From Kappaphycus alvarezii (taxonomy: Eukaryota; Rhodophyta; Florideophyceae; Gigartinales; Solieriaceae): a stretch of DNA of 64,000 nucleotides. Below are positions 25,420-36,340 of the stretch, in pieces. Where the stretch lies: assembly GCA_002205965.3 (NCBI GenBank), contig NADL03000611.1, positions 1,240,001-1,304,000 on the forward strand, given 5' to 3'. The notes beneath the pieces were generated by a model. The model was not told the origin of the DNA. It saw only the letters and a list, made by a program, of their open reading frames with translations, and searched no databases. The position numbers and the translations under genes were made by a program. Position 1 is the stretch's first letter. Each line of letters starts with the position of its first letter.

Positions 25420-26531
25420 GTATTTTACATCTTAAATAGAAAAATGTCCTGGCTGCAAGTATACGACACATTACACTTGCAGAAATAGAAGCAATAATAC
25501 TGCGGTATGAGCATACCTAGTAGCGCGGGTGACCAATCGCTTAATAGCAACCTCAAAAAGACGCTCTTCCATAGACGCAACCAATTTCCTACGAATTGAT
25601 AGCTGTAGTTCTCTCCAAGAAACCCCGAAAACAATCATTCAGGTGAGCAATAGTAGAAAACTGACGCCTATTGGTGTAAACCTTCCTTGCTAAGACGCTC
25701 CAAAGGTTTTGGATTAGATTGAAATCAGGTCATCGGACCGGCCACCTCGTTGAATGTATTTGTTTCACCATATAAAGTCCATCTATTCCTTTTTCATCGA
25801 AATATGGGTGTTTTTTTGCTCAAATATCCATTTCATTGGCATAAAATCGTCTTCTTTTGGTAGCAAAACCTCTTTTATTAACTTAACGTTTCTAGTCTGA
25901 TACTTTTCGTCCTGTCAAACTTTCTAAATCCTAAAAAACCATTATAAAAAGCACCATAAACCATAATACCAGCACCATCTTACTGCAGAAGAGAGAAATA
26001 TCAGGATACTGTCTTGAATTATGTAGTATACTGGCTTAAGTTATACCTTTAGGTGTTTATTCCACCTTCCTCATCAAAAGTAAGCCTTTTCTCATCAGAA
26101 AAGACCATATAGGACCTTTTTATGAAATCAGAAGTGACTTTTTCCTGTAACCAATCCATTCGAGCAGCTTTTTGAGCTTCAGCGGGAGGCGGGCGCTCTT
26201 TACCTTTTTAAGCGCAGATTTTTGTTGCTTCTTCGGCAATATTGGGTCCAAGATACCGATAGGTATATTCTGAGCTCTTCACGAATCTCCTAACCTGTTC
26301 TGTCCCCCTCCCCGCCGCCAAAACCAGTCTCCGCTCTGCTTTCTCGGGGATTTTTCGAGGTCTACCAGATATGCTGGCCTCTTCACAACTCTGCGGTACG
26401 TCTAGGAATCTATTGACGATATCAACGCTCCTACTCGCCTTACTTTCAATTGCTGAAATATTGAGACCTTCTTCTTTGTAGGCGAGAATTTTGCCGTGCT
26501 CCAGCTCGAAAAGATGTGTAATCCGTGGCAT
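25420..26531 (-). pseudogene. Tc1/mariner-type transposase, decayed
   Basis: Tc1-type transposases cut and paste DNA elements at TA sites using a DDE/DDD RNase H-fold core. The intact N-terminal part (26531-26208, 107 codons) opens with a helix-turn-helix like the family's first DNA-binding subdomain (HGKILAYKEEGLNISAIES) followed by the AT-hook-like SGRPRKIPEKAERR. After a stop, minus-strand reading continues with MVFSDEKRLTFDEEGG (first catalytic Asp region), then GAGIMVYGAFYNGF. Degraded traces of the last Asp/Glu region follow (SNLIQNLWSVLARKVY, pieced from two frames). The end (near 25560-25440) keeps LVASMEERLFEV, like the family's C-terminal SMPRR block. Stops and frame changes show it is dead. 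Terminal inverted repeats were not located. Confidence 0.8.
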
Positions 26532-27794
26532 TTTTGAGTGCTTTGTCGATTGAACGTGCTATAAGGGAAAGAAGGACTGCATAGCACAGTAATGAACCTT
26601 ACTGTTCTACATGCGTGCAGTGGTGCATTGCAGGGCGCTGCTCTAATGTACAATGAGGGATAAACTTTGTCGATTAAAACACCTTGAGCGCTCGGGGCCT
26701 ATTTACCGCACTTTCCTGAGAGTACCCTGCGATAAAAGTCCACATGTCACAACAAATAATAAATGTCCTCGCCTAGCCCCATGAAAGATAGGAGTGACGG
26801 CTTGACTTACCTTTTATTACCACACAATAAAAGCGTGGTGCTCTCGAGGTGAGCTCTTACCGCTCCCATTGGCCGATGAAATCCAACACTATCGCTCATT
26901 ATGTTACGGTAATGTCTGATTATGTCCTTCAAGGCAATATCTTCAACACCGTCCCTCCATTAAAAGTGGCGTAATCTTGTGATGCAAGATTTTGAGAACA
27001 GACCTAGAGATCTTCACGTGCTTGCCCGTGATTCCACAACCTCAAACTCTGTATTCACTTCGCTGTCCTATGGGGCTAAGAATTTTCATCGTACGAGGAT
27101 CTGCTGTTAGTTTTTTTTCTGTTCTCTTGCGCGCTGCAGCGTTGCGATAAGAATGTCACCTATTCAGTTTTTCTTCATCCGGGAAATAACCCGGCACTTG
27201 TTTAGCAGCTTCTTCTTATTTGTTTGGACATGTGGGGTTGCACTCGATGGTGAGACGAGGTGCTTGTGCCTGCTCAAATTTCATTTGGTCGTCTTATTCG
27301 TAATAAGGAAATATAATTCCACTCCTCAGTGGTAATGTGTCAAACAGGCGATTCTGGGCACACAGATCGAATAACCCCAACGTATTTCTCCCATAAATAT
27401 TTGGTAGCAGGACCATTACCTCAACTTGGGCAAGAACTTCGGCGCAGTTTCTTATGTTTTACCCTGATTAATTGCGCATTTCACCACACGGCTTCTTCAC
27501 TACAATCTGTAATGGCAACTGCACTTACTCTAGACTTCGTTAAAAAGCAGGAAAGATTAGAACCACTCCGTGGGGAAAACTATCCAGCTTCGACGGAAAA
27601 AAAATGAACTCAGTGATCTGCGTCTAGTAATGTGTATTTAGCTCAAAAATTCAACAGTAAATATTCCAAACATATGTACACAGAAAACAGGGAACAATTT
27701 GTAAGTGACTACAAACTAATTTGTAACACAACAGGCATACTATTCAATTTTGCTTTGGTTTGTGCGCCAAAAAATAATTGATCAAATAATTCGG
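26532..27794. other. Non-coding stretch upstream of Tc1 relic and beyond Copia 3' end
   Basis: Should contain the 5' terminus of the Tc1 relic and the 3' untranslated part of the minus-strand Copia relic, but I could not place terminal repeats. Small plus frames at 27153-27607 have no motif. Confidence 0.4.
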
Positions 27795-28579
27795 CTGTGG
27801 TGATGGGATCGGTTTTTCAAAATGTCTGCGAGTTGTTCCGATGTCTCGATGTGTATGAGTTCGAGGATTCATCTACGCCGGAGATCACGAACGAGTTGGA
27901 ATTGAGTTAGATGTGCTCGTTGCGTCCGTACGCTTGCTCGTCTGTGTAAAGCGATATTGCGGCTGTATTTTCAGTGTAGATGACGATCTGCAGGATATAT
28001 GGTTCTAGCTCGAGCGGTTTCTTGGCAGCTAGTTCTGCGAATAAGCTACGAAGCCAAGTATGCTTTTTCCACAGGACGATATTGAATTCATTCAGCCTCT
28101 GCGAAGCTAATGGAAACAATATATTGTCTCTTTGAATACCGGCTCACTGTGGCACCGTTTTCTGTGACGAGTATTCCTGAAGTTGATTTCTTTGTGTCCT
28201 TGCAGCCTGCCCAGTCCGAATCGGAAGATAATTCAAGTGGTGTAGATGTTGAATCTGACGGATACAACAGGGCTGCATCCTTCACTTCAAGGAGTTGCCT
28301 CACCAGAATTTTAGCGGAAACATGATGCATAACAGTTGGTGCGTTCATCTTTGTCACTAGAACCGAGGCTGTGAGGGCGATGTCAGGACGTGCGCCGACT
28401 GCGGCGTACATGGCACCACCAACGATGGAGCTGTATTGGGCATGTTCGGAAGCAGTGAGAGGTGTTCCGGAAGGATGGAGAGCGGATAAAACTGCTGTGG
28501 ATTCCATAGGAGTTGGTTGTGGTTTGACTTGAGAAAGATAAACAGAGGCGGCGAATTCAAGGTACTTGGTCTGATTCAT
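27795..28579 (-). pseudogene. Copia RNase H and RT C-terminal part (relic 1)
   Basis: The 163-codon frame 28579-28088 carries the conserved Copia block in which the RT tail runs into RNase H: PLTASEHAQYSSIVGGAMYA, then ARPDIALTASVL, then SDSDWAGCKDTKKSTSGI (catalytic Asp region), ending SISFAEAE. Reading continues in other frames to about 27795 with WLRSLFAEL, the IYTENTAAI block and HIETSEQLADIL, the usual tail that precedes the 3' LTR. RNase H removes the RNA of the RNA:DNA hybrid in virus-like particles. Frame breaks at about 28088 and 27907 inactivate it. Confidence 0.85.
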
Positions 28580-28599
28580 ATATATACCAAATGGGGTGT

Positions 28600-29207
28600 C
28601 TGGTAGTTCTCAACCAATTAAGCAACGAGTAGAGCCGTGAAGTTTGACCATGAATGCCTTTGAAAATAGTTCTTTTACTTCTTTAAGTAATCGGCCAGAA
28701 GATGAAGGTAGGGCCATGTCATCCACGACGAGGGTGATTTTGAGGGATCCAAAGGGCTTATGATGAAGTACAATCGAGTATGGACCTTCAACTGTTGAAT
28801 CCTCACGATAAGAACTTTTTGTGGACAACAGTTTACCATATACCACCGGCCTCCCGGTGGCCTTAAATCAATTTGACCACTAGGGGTGCATGATTTTCCT
28901 TGGACGTGATTCCAGAAGTGTCTGCTGGTTGTTCCATGAATAAAAGAGTCTTCAACTATCCGTGAAGATAAGCGGCGGCGATATGTACTCCTTCCAAGAT
29001 GAGATCTTGGGTAGCGACTTTTCCTAGGAGCATTCGGATTCTTTCTTGGCGTAAGGAGTGAACGTGAAGGCTTTCTGGGTCTAATTCTCCGTAAACCAGT
29101 TGCTGATCACCGTGAATGCAACAGTTTGCCTTGTAGAAAACAGGAAAAATTTGTACCGTAATTTTATTGATACGAAAATCTAATGTGTGCGGCACAGGGT
29201 TCGGCAC
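28600..29207 (-). pseudogene. Copia reverse transcriptase core (relic 1)
   Basis: Two minus frames cover the Copia RT. 29207-28956 has the early fingers/palm region (VHSLRQERIRMLLGKVA, then AAAYLHG, then MEQPAD, the motif that follows the first catalytic Asp). 28846-28610 holds the palm signature as LVVDDMAL in place of YVDDM, so the Asp-Asp pair survives but the first residue is Val. A stop and frame change lie between the two. The next domain, RNase H, follows at once. Confidence 0.8.
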
Positions 29208-29427
29208 AGGGTTGATACCATCTCGAAACAGTATAAATTTCCATGTTCCTCTTTCTTCTATCGCCGTACTCGCGTTTGACGGCTTCTGCCCATTGTGTGA
29301 TGTATAATGTATGAATGAAACCTTTTTGAATGCCTGGGTATCGTGTCTTAACGTTCAGGGAGAGTGTTACAAATAAAGGGCGTTGAAATGTAAGTATTAT
29401 CTGCCGTGAACAAGGGCATCCTCTCAA

Positions 29428-30330
29428 TCATCTGATGCTTCCTCTTGTTGTGCTTCTTCTGCCAATGCACGATGACGATAAATTCCTTATAGCAATCAGG
29501 TGATAGACGGAAGTATGTTCCTCCTCTTTTAATGACGTGAAGTTGCTTGTCCTACAGAACATGACAGATTGTTTGGAAATACCATACAATCGATAAATGG
29601 ATTTTTGACTTTCCATCCCCATGGAGAAGGAATATATGGATCTCAGAGGCAACTTTTTCTGCTTCACATCTTGAGAGCGGTACTGGAATGCATAGCAGGG
29701 TGCACCAAACTTCAAGAGAAGTGAGAATCTCTTTTCTAATCCATACCAGAACTCAAATGGTAAATGCATATCTATTCAACTCTTCGGCAAACGATGTCGA
29801 ATCTAATTTTCGTATGATACAGTTGCTGTCCACAAGTGTAGGGAGAACATAGAAGCGAGAATCATTGTGCTTGCCACTTTCCGAAGTCTTGAATGAGCTT
29901 CTCGGCTGTTCCGTTTGATTTTCTTTTATGTGGTAGCGAGAACTTTAGCTTCATTCCTTGTTCGAGACTGAGATTAAAAAAGCTGTGCTCTTTTTCTCTC
30001 CAGTGCGGTCAAGGCGGTGGTTTTACATGCGCTTCTTATGTTTATTATGAACCAGGGCTTTGTACAATTGAGTACTTCGGTTTGATTGCGCCGACGAATT
30101 CTGAGCCTGGGACGAGGAAATGAACTGCCGCCTTTCTTGTTGCATCGTCCAAAAACACTACCATATACTTATTTTTTTTTGGATTGATCGGAGGGTTAAT
30201 CGGACCTATAGTGTTTGTGTTTTTCCAATTCTAATGGATCTCTGTCATTGCAGTCCAATGGATAAACTAGAGCTTGCTACGCTGAGAATTCCAGGCAAAG
30301 GATTCATTGGTGTTCGTTGAGGTCTTGCTT
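29428..30330 (-). pseudogene. Copia integrase (relic 1)
   Basis: The frame 29769-29428 matches the C-terminal end of Copia integrase: PFEFWYGLEKRFSLLLKFGA, the widespread P-E-W-G-KP-L-FG block, then the region that ends FLGY in relatives. Upstream (to about 30330) the DDE core is recognisable only as scattered pieces in several frames. Integrase joins element cDNA to host DNA. The catalytic triad cannot be reconstructed and I have not attempted it. Confidence 0.65.
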
Positions 30331-30565
30331 GTAGATCTTTGGTGGGATTCGTTGAAATTTTAGGCAACTATGATCCTGTCTTTTCCATAGTGCCTGAGAC
30401 GCCCATGCAAAGTGGAGACAGTTTGGGTCACGTTTGCAATCGTTGCGGTCGGTGATTTTTCTTCAGGTCTCAAACTTAAGGTATAGTTCATTTACTTCTG
30501 GGCTGTGAATTTTGACTTTAACAATTCGTTTTTCGATGATACCTAGATATGTTAAGGGTTCTTCT

Positions 30566-31386
30566 TCATCTCATTTGAGTCAATAATTCCTTCTGACCAG
30601 CTTGGACAACGAGATTAAATTCTTGGTGAAGTTCGGCGTGTGCTCGGTGACGATTTAGACATCGTTTTCTCCTATGGGAATGGTTACTGTTCCTTCCCAA
30701 AGATCTTCGATTCTCCTGCTCCCATCTATACAGCTGTGCCTGACATTTTGATGTGCATTTTGATAAGCGAGCGATCCCATACGAAATCATCCTTTGCAGC
30801 CTAATGAATCCAAAATTCAGCATCTTTATCACGCTGTTCCTTGGCATTGGAAGGAAAACCGATGTGCTTTGTGATGAACCCTTGCGGTTGTATCCAGCTT
30901 CTGTGAGCGTGACTGCGAAGGTCTGCAGTTTTTTCTGGTGTTTTATTCTCTCCTTTGGTAGTTTCTGGGTGCACCGTCGTCTCTGAAATTTTATGGACGG
31001 TAATATGGAGCTTGGACAGCTTTGGTATACCCTAGGTACTGCGGGTACTGGGAGTGACAATTCCAATCTCCATAACTCTTTTATCTTCGTCACTACCTCG
31101 GCTTCTACCTCTCCCTTTAGAAGCGGCTCAGTCTCGCCCGCGTTCTCGGCAGTCTTTCATCATTTGTCCCATTTTGTGACAGTAATAACATTCTACGCTG
31201 TTGTTTGACTGGGATATCTTCTTCTCCAATGTCTTCTTGCTTCTTTCTTTCTACCTCTCCAATGACTTTCTTGCTCCTGGATTGACACCTTTTTCTTGTT
31301 TACGATTGAATTCTGTGTCAATAGTCCGGTAATGGTAGTCGATCTTTGACTTGAGTTCATTTGCTAACTGGTCAAAAGACCATTGC
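30566..31386 (-). pseudogene. Copia gag end and protease region (relic 1)
   Basis: A CCHC zinc knuckle is encoded at 31190-31149 as CYYCHKMGQMMKDC, which has the right spacing (C-x2-C-x4-x-x4-C) but Gln in place of His. Lys-rich gag sequence precedes it up to 31386. After it a 175-codon minus frame (31093-30566) covers the protease and pre-integrase interval. I see no clear DTG/DSG protease motif in it. Gag packages the RNA, so loss of the zinc-binding His marks decay. Confidence 0.65.
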
Positions 31387-31745
31387 ATTGCTCCCGCAAT
31401 GCGCCTCATCGGCACCGAGGGGCCTAGCTACGGATTTCTCATGAACACCCGCAAGACCCACATCTTTTGGTCTAACGTCTCGCCCTCCGACCACCCCAAC
31501 TTCCTCTAAGAGTTCCCGCTTTCTGAACGCACCTGAGACGGCTTCGAGCTCCTCGCCGCGCCCATGAGCGACCGGTCCTTTACCGTTACGTTCCTACGCA
31601 CCAAGCTCGCCGCCTGTCGCCGTACTCTGGATAGCATACAACAAATTGACGACGCACTGGTCCGGTTCATATGCACCGAGTCTGTGCCTTCGCCTGCCTC
31701 CTAGCCCAAGCATTCAAGCCCTCGGATCTGTCCGAGGCTGTATCA
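31387..31745 (+). pseudogene. RT palm/thumb fragment of RLE-type retroelement (copy A)
   Basis: GC-rich plus-strand sequence aligns by eye, residue for residue, with the part of the 46111-47778 reverse transcriptase that follows YADD. GFLMNTRKTHIFW corresponds to GLFINHHKTRISW. DGFELLAAPMSDRSFTVTFL corresponds to DGFELLGALLGNAAFTKTFL. VHMHRVCAFACLLAQAF corresponds to FQMHRLCASACRVLHAF. Two in-frame stops and one frame change occur. The fragment begins exactly where the Copia gag ends and stops where the AT-rich insertion begins. Confidence 0.8.
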
Positions 31746-31799
31746 ATGTCTCTGATACACCATTGTTTCATGGAGACTTGTTCGGTTTTGTTATTCTAG

Positions 31800-31829
31800 T
31801 TCTCTATTACACAGTGGTGTAACAGAGAA
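31800..31829. repeat. 13-bp inverted repeat, one mismatch
   Basis: TTCTCTATTACAC (31800-31812) and GTGTAACAGAGAA (31817-31829) pair with a single mismatch over a 4-base loop. Confidence 0.7.
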
Positions 31830-31957
31830 ACTGCATCGTCTTGAATGAATTTAGAAGCTTGATTTTCTTTCAATGTATTTATTTGATGTGGAGCCTCACG
31901 TCATCGTTTTATTTACTTAGTTATATTCTAGATAGTACAATTCTATAGTTACATCTC

Positions 31958-32008
31958 TACTTTCTAGAAAGTTCTACTAAGTTAACAAAAGTATAGAAGT
32001 TCTAGAAG
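31958..32008. promoter_or_regulatory. Heat-shock-element-like sites
   Basis: At 31958-31975 TTC-ta-GAA-ag-TTC forms three alternating units with exact 2-base gaps, the consensus bound by heat-shock factor trimers. The central ACTTTCTAGAAAGT is a perfect 14-bp palindrome (31959-31972). A second TTC-ta-GAA pair lies at 32000-32007. The sequence match is seen; regulatory function is inferred. Some plant Copia elements use such sites to fire under heat. Confidence 0.45.
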
Positions 32009-32139
32009 TAGAGCTAAAGGGGGCTCATCTGGGTTCCTGTGGGAAACCAGGTACACTCCATTGACCCTTTGCCCCTAACTTTCTGAAACCAACTGCCATC
32101 ATCTCCACTGTCCCTTTAGCAGCGCCTCGGCTTCCTTCC

Positions 32140-33440
32140 TCTCTGTTTCAGACGACACCACAGCTGCCGAAGAGTTTGACGCCCTTCAGCGATCCTCCTA
32201 CGAGGGGCGCACGGATTCCCGCTCTCCGACAACGCGTGGTCCCGAGACTCGCTCCGCCTCTGCCATGGCGGACAAGGTTTTATGCTCCTCTCTCCGTTCC
32301 TCCACGGAGCTGCAGTCGCCGGCATCCTCGATGCAGTCTTCTCTCGTACCAGGACTGCTGCTTTCACCACCCCGCGCTCCTCGGCTCTCTTACGGGTACG
32401 ATTCCGAGGGGCCACGACTTCCTCGTGAACCAATCACGGTCGCATCTCCGCGAGTTCCTCCTCCCAGTCTCCGACCACCCATACTGCTCTCATGACCTTG
32501 GATACTTCGAACCCCCTATCCTTAAAGCTAACGACGTGCGAAAATTTACTAATGTAGAACCGGTTCCGCAGGACGCCTCGGCCAAAGCCCACTGGCAATA
32601 AAAGCACTGCACCGCCGACCCTGTCCCCACCCGCCACTCACCCGAAGCCCCCCGTCTCCGCATCCGTGGCAACGCTTGTCGCCGTAGCCTGGGCGCCGCC
32701 TTTCTCGCCTCACACCCTGTCACCGCGTCGGTCTCTAACGCGCATTGGCTCGTCATGCTACAACGTCATCTCGGGCTGTCCGTGTATTCTGACTCCATCC
32801 CACTCCGCTGCCAACACTGCCGCCAGCCCCAGGACGCTTGGGGAGACCATGCTGCTCACCAATGCTCGCACAGGTTCGGCCGCCTTCAATGAAACCACCA
32901 CTTTCGCAAGGCAATCGCTTCCGAAGTTGTGCGCGACGCTGGGCTTGACTGCTTGTTCGAGGCCCCGCTCCTCGTCCCCGGGACCGAACTCAGGCCTGCC
33001 GACCTCCTCGTCTACCCCCCCCCGCCGGTTGGTCCGCAAGACCGTCCGGCTGCATGGGACACCACCGTCGTGTGTTCTTTCAAGCCCTCTGTTCTCACCA
33101 AGGCCGCTCATGCCCCCGGTGGTGCCGCGGACGCGGCCCATCGCTCGAGGATCTCGGACTTCGAGCGCAAGGTTTCCGGGTGGGCCCCCCCATCCGACCT
33201 GGTCCTCGAGCCCTCGGCTTTCGGTTCCAACCGGTCGCCTTCGACTCGCTCGGCGCACCCTCTCCTGCAACCATCTGCTTACTGGAACAGTACATTCCTC
33301 GCATCGCCCGCCGCTGCCACACTGTCGACAATGTCATACGCTGACGTGTGCACCAGCGTCTTCGCACGGTCATTTGTACTCGTCGGCCGAGGCTGTCATT
33401 TCCCGCGCTCCACTGCATGCGGCTCACCCGGTTTGCTCTT
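32140..33440 (+). pseudogene. RLE-type retroelement C-terminal region (copy A, module 1)
   Basis: Continues copy A after the insertion. EEFDALQRSSYEG matches the region after the RT thumb in the 46-kb copy. A linker with LRIRGNACRRSLGAAFLASH follows. Next is a complete zinc finger CQHCRQPQDAWGDHAAHQC (C-x2-C-x9-H-x4-C). A restriction-like endonuclease (PD-(D/E)XK type) then has PGTELRPADLLV, AAWDTTVVCSF and a Lys-bearing RISDFERK. The end is FQPVAFDSLGAPSP, the usual tail of this domain. In early-branching non-LTR elements (R2, CRE, NeSL groups) this nuclease nicks the target. Frames change several times, so it is decayed or mis-read. Confidence 0.75.
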
Positions 33441-34285
33441 AGCGTTTAGTTTCCTTGCTGCCTCACCCAGTAATACTCTCTCCATCCTGAACAAGGTGCA
33501 GCAGGACGCTACGGCTCAGGCCCACTGGAAGGACGATGACTGGAACACCACTCCCTCATCAACCCAACACAGTCATGCTGACATACACCTTCGGATCCGC
33601 GGATTCGCCTTTCGCCAAACCCCTGCCGCTGCCTTCCTTACCGCTCATTCCACCGACTCCACCGCTATCCCCTCCACTCAATGGAAAGTGATGCTTAGGC
33701 GCCACTTAAGCCTCCCCGTCTTCCGCGACATCCCGCCACTACCATGTCTCCACTGCCTCAAACCGATGGATGGCTTTGGAGACCACTGCTAACCTTTGCC
33801 CCTCTGGTGTCGGCAGACTCCACTGTCACAACTCGGTTCGAAACGCGCTTTCGTTCCACTTGTTCCGCGCTGCTGGACGTGTCTGCGAGTTCCAGGTCCC
33901 CATCCTCGTCCCTGGAACCGAGCTTCAGCATGCGGACATTCTCCTGCAGCCCCCATTCTCGACCTCTTCGTCCGACTCCCGCACCGTCTCGTGTAATATC
34001 ACCATTGTCTCTCCTTTCAAATCAAACATACGCACAAAGGCCACCCAAATTGATGACGGAGCCGCCGAGATCACCTATCGCGACCTCGAGCGCAAACTGG
34101 CCCGTCAACCTCTTAGCTTCCCCTCCACACCAGTACCCTTTCTCATGTTCACCCTCCGGCCTCTCTCTTTTGGCCCCGTCGGCTGCCACCATTCACCTCA
34201 TTTGTGCATTAATATCCTTAAAATCCCACGCCGCTTCTTCATGACATGGAAAGGTTCGCCGCAGGATCTACCAAGGGTTTAACTC
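33441..34285 (+). pseudogene. RLE-type retroelement C-terminal region (module 2)
   Basis: A second, separate copy of the same C-terminal module follows directly. A linker (VQQDATAQAHWKDDDW) leads into LRIRGFAFRQTPAAAFLTAH. The zinc finger CLHCLKPMDGFGDHC is interrupted by a stop after its third ligand block. The nuclease keeps LVPGTELQHADILL, then ITIVSPF and DLERKLA. The 170-codon frame 33770-34282 holds most of the nuclease. Two modules in tandem suggest two insertions of 5'-truncated copies or a duplication. Pro substitutions and stops argue against activity. Confidence 0.75.
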
Positions 34286-36340
34286 TACCATCTGGTCGTC
34301 CATAGTGATGTCTACCTTGTCCCGAGGCCCGTCTCACTCCGCTAAAAATTTCATACCCGGTTAGTTTCTAACTGGAGTGTCAGTTAAGTTAGTGCATTGA
34401 ACTACAACCGCGTTGAAAGAAATGAGTACAGACAAGTTGACACTGGTGCGTGCCACGGCGAGCATCGTTACTGTCGTCGTAAAAGTTGTTTCACAACTGT
34501 CCTGATTGACAACACAATTCCCACATCGCTGGCTGTGAGAATTGTAAATTTCTCTTAGTGTATTAGAATAGTCGGGCGGTAGACTGGAGTGGCAGGGACG
34601 GGGCGGGGCGGACGGCGTGCAGTTTGCTCCAGGTTTCCACTGATGGGCACTTTGCTCACCCCACCCCATCACTCAACTACTAGAGCACACATCCCCCTTC
34701 CAAATCTCACCCATCGCCTTACCGCCCGAAATTGTCTTCAACCACTGCCATTCTAGCCCGGCCACGTTGTACCGCCCAGGGCGCATCCCTCGAACATCCT
34801 CACCCCAAACTTCCTGAGGTGCAACTCCTCAACGGTGAAACAGGGCCCAGAAGACCAACCAACGGTACCTGCACCCACGGTCTGTGTGTGTACAATGTTC
34901 ACAGCGCCCCCCGAGCTTCCGACATCCTCACCTCAACCAGCCAGTAATGCAAGCATTCAACGCTTCAGATGGCGACGTTGATTGTTACTCGGACGCCGGT
35001 GTTGCCGTAATTGTAGGAATGTAACGGTTGCTCGGACTTGAAAGCTTCTATCAACGTGGGGTTGTACTGTGCAGCTGTAATATCAGGTCAGCAGCAGCAA
35101 TACCAGTCGGACTGGGTACTGGGAATTTATTTTGAAAACTACTGGGAGCCAGTGCAAAATACAGTAATTTCTTATCGTATTTTAACTTTAAAACCGATAA
35201 TTAAGTATTTTGAATCTAAATGTTTGACACGAGAAAAAATCCAAGTATTGCCAATTATATGGATATTGTGTCACCTAATTCTAATGTCCGTTACGAATTG
35301 TTCATTCATTGGAAAGGTAGCATTGCCGTTGCGCAAAGTTTCTTCTGGAAAAGAACAGCAGTCTGCAATTAGCCTAATATGCTGTATGGTACTAATTATT
35401 TGGTACAAGTGCTCTTTCAAATCAAAACGAATCACATGTAAGGATTGAGGCTGTTGCCGATGGCTGTCAGGCAATGGTGGCGGAACTTGAGAATTGAATG
35501 GCTCTAACCAACCGGGACCTTTCCAGAAGAGTTTTCGAGAAACCCTAAATATTCCCAATCCCAATGCAATAAACTGTTCCAAAACAAGAGCGGTGCAGAA
35601 TCAATATTCCTATGAATACAGTAGAGACAACATTTTGAATCGGCGCGATTGGTATTGAAATGCGCAAAGCTTCTGTTCAATATCAAGCGCGTGCTTGAGG
35701 GTAATTTACACTCTATTTGTACACAAGGGTTCTGAATCTTACACTGCACTCTCTGAATCCAGTTTTCGTGCAATCAAGCACTCTGGCGTGAGGTCCACGT
35801 ATTGTATTTGTACAAGGTTGGATCGCATGTTTGCTTGAGCGCGGAAACGAACAATAGAGGCTTCTGTTGGTTTTCTGCAATTGAATGGACACTGTCCCTC
35901 CACCAGCAAACAACCCAGAGGGTTTCCAAAAACGCCAATTAAGATTCAAAGATCGTGATTACATCCAACCAACATATTCCAGGTGGCTCCATCAATTCCC
36001 ATTCCGCGCTCACATGCTCCAGGCTGTTTTTTTCTCCAAAAAAGCACTTGACCAATATCATGCACCAGAACTTACACGTGCCTAAACCTAATTTCGATCT
36101 ACCACTTGCACAATTTTGCACTCGCATCAAACCTCCGGACAATTCCAGATTTCTCCAAAACATACCCAAACGATCCCATTCTTCCTACCACTCGCATACA
36201 CTTGTCCGATTACAATTAGCCGAAATTCCTCCGGACGACGGCCGCACTGCAGCATTCGGCAAACCGTCCGCCCTCGACCGTAAAAACACCCTTTCACAAG
36301 GGCTGGTCCCATGCACTGCCCTCCAGCCGCCGCCTGCACT
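34286..36340. other. Intergenic stretch, mixed composition
   Basis: Plus frames at 34732-34947 (Pro-rich), 35038-35448 (136 codons, no motif) and 35955-36485, and minus frames at 34361-34672 and 35271-35582, have no recognisable domain. The 35955 frame overlaps the start of the coiled-coil gene and is probably its leader. No repeats of note. Confidence 0.4.

Larger units (their letters stand above)
27795..31386 (-). mobile_element. Copia-type LTR retrotransposon relic 1
   Basis: Read on the minus strand, the order is gag zinc knuckle (31190-31149), unresolved protease/pre-integrase part, integrase (about 30330-29428), reverse transcriptase (29207-28600) and RNase H (28579-27795). Integrase before RT is diagnostic of Ty1/copia (Pseudoviridae). 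Every domain is interrupted by stops or frame changes, so the element cannot make its polyprotein. Coding symmetry ends abruptly at about 31386, where GC-rich sequence of an unrelated plus-strand retroelement begins, so the start of gag is missing or displaced. No LTR pair was identified for this copy. Confidence 0.85.
31746..32090. other. AT-rich insertion splitting RLE retroelement copy A
   Basis: About 345 bases of AT-rich, non-coding sequence separate the thumb fragment (ending 31745) from its continuation (from about 32140). The RT alignment to the 46-kb copy is otherwise continuous across it. It contains a hairpin and two heat-shock-element-like sites. It may be a solo LTR, a MITE or a promoter-bearing fragment. 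I found no clear target duplication. Confidence 0.55.

Noticed and set aside
32758..33270. 170-codon minus frame, and other long minus frames at 33095-33427, 43564-43890 and 44047-44727
   Set aside because: They are antisense to retroelement coding sequence with recognisable RT/nuclease motifs on the plus strand.
35038..35448. 136-codon plus frame
   Set aside because: AT-rich, no motif, opposed by a minus frame; Cys and Ile distribution looks random.
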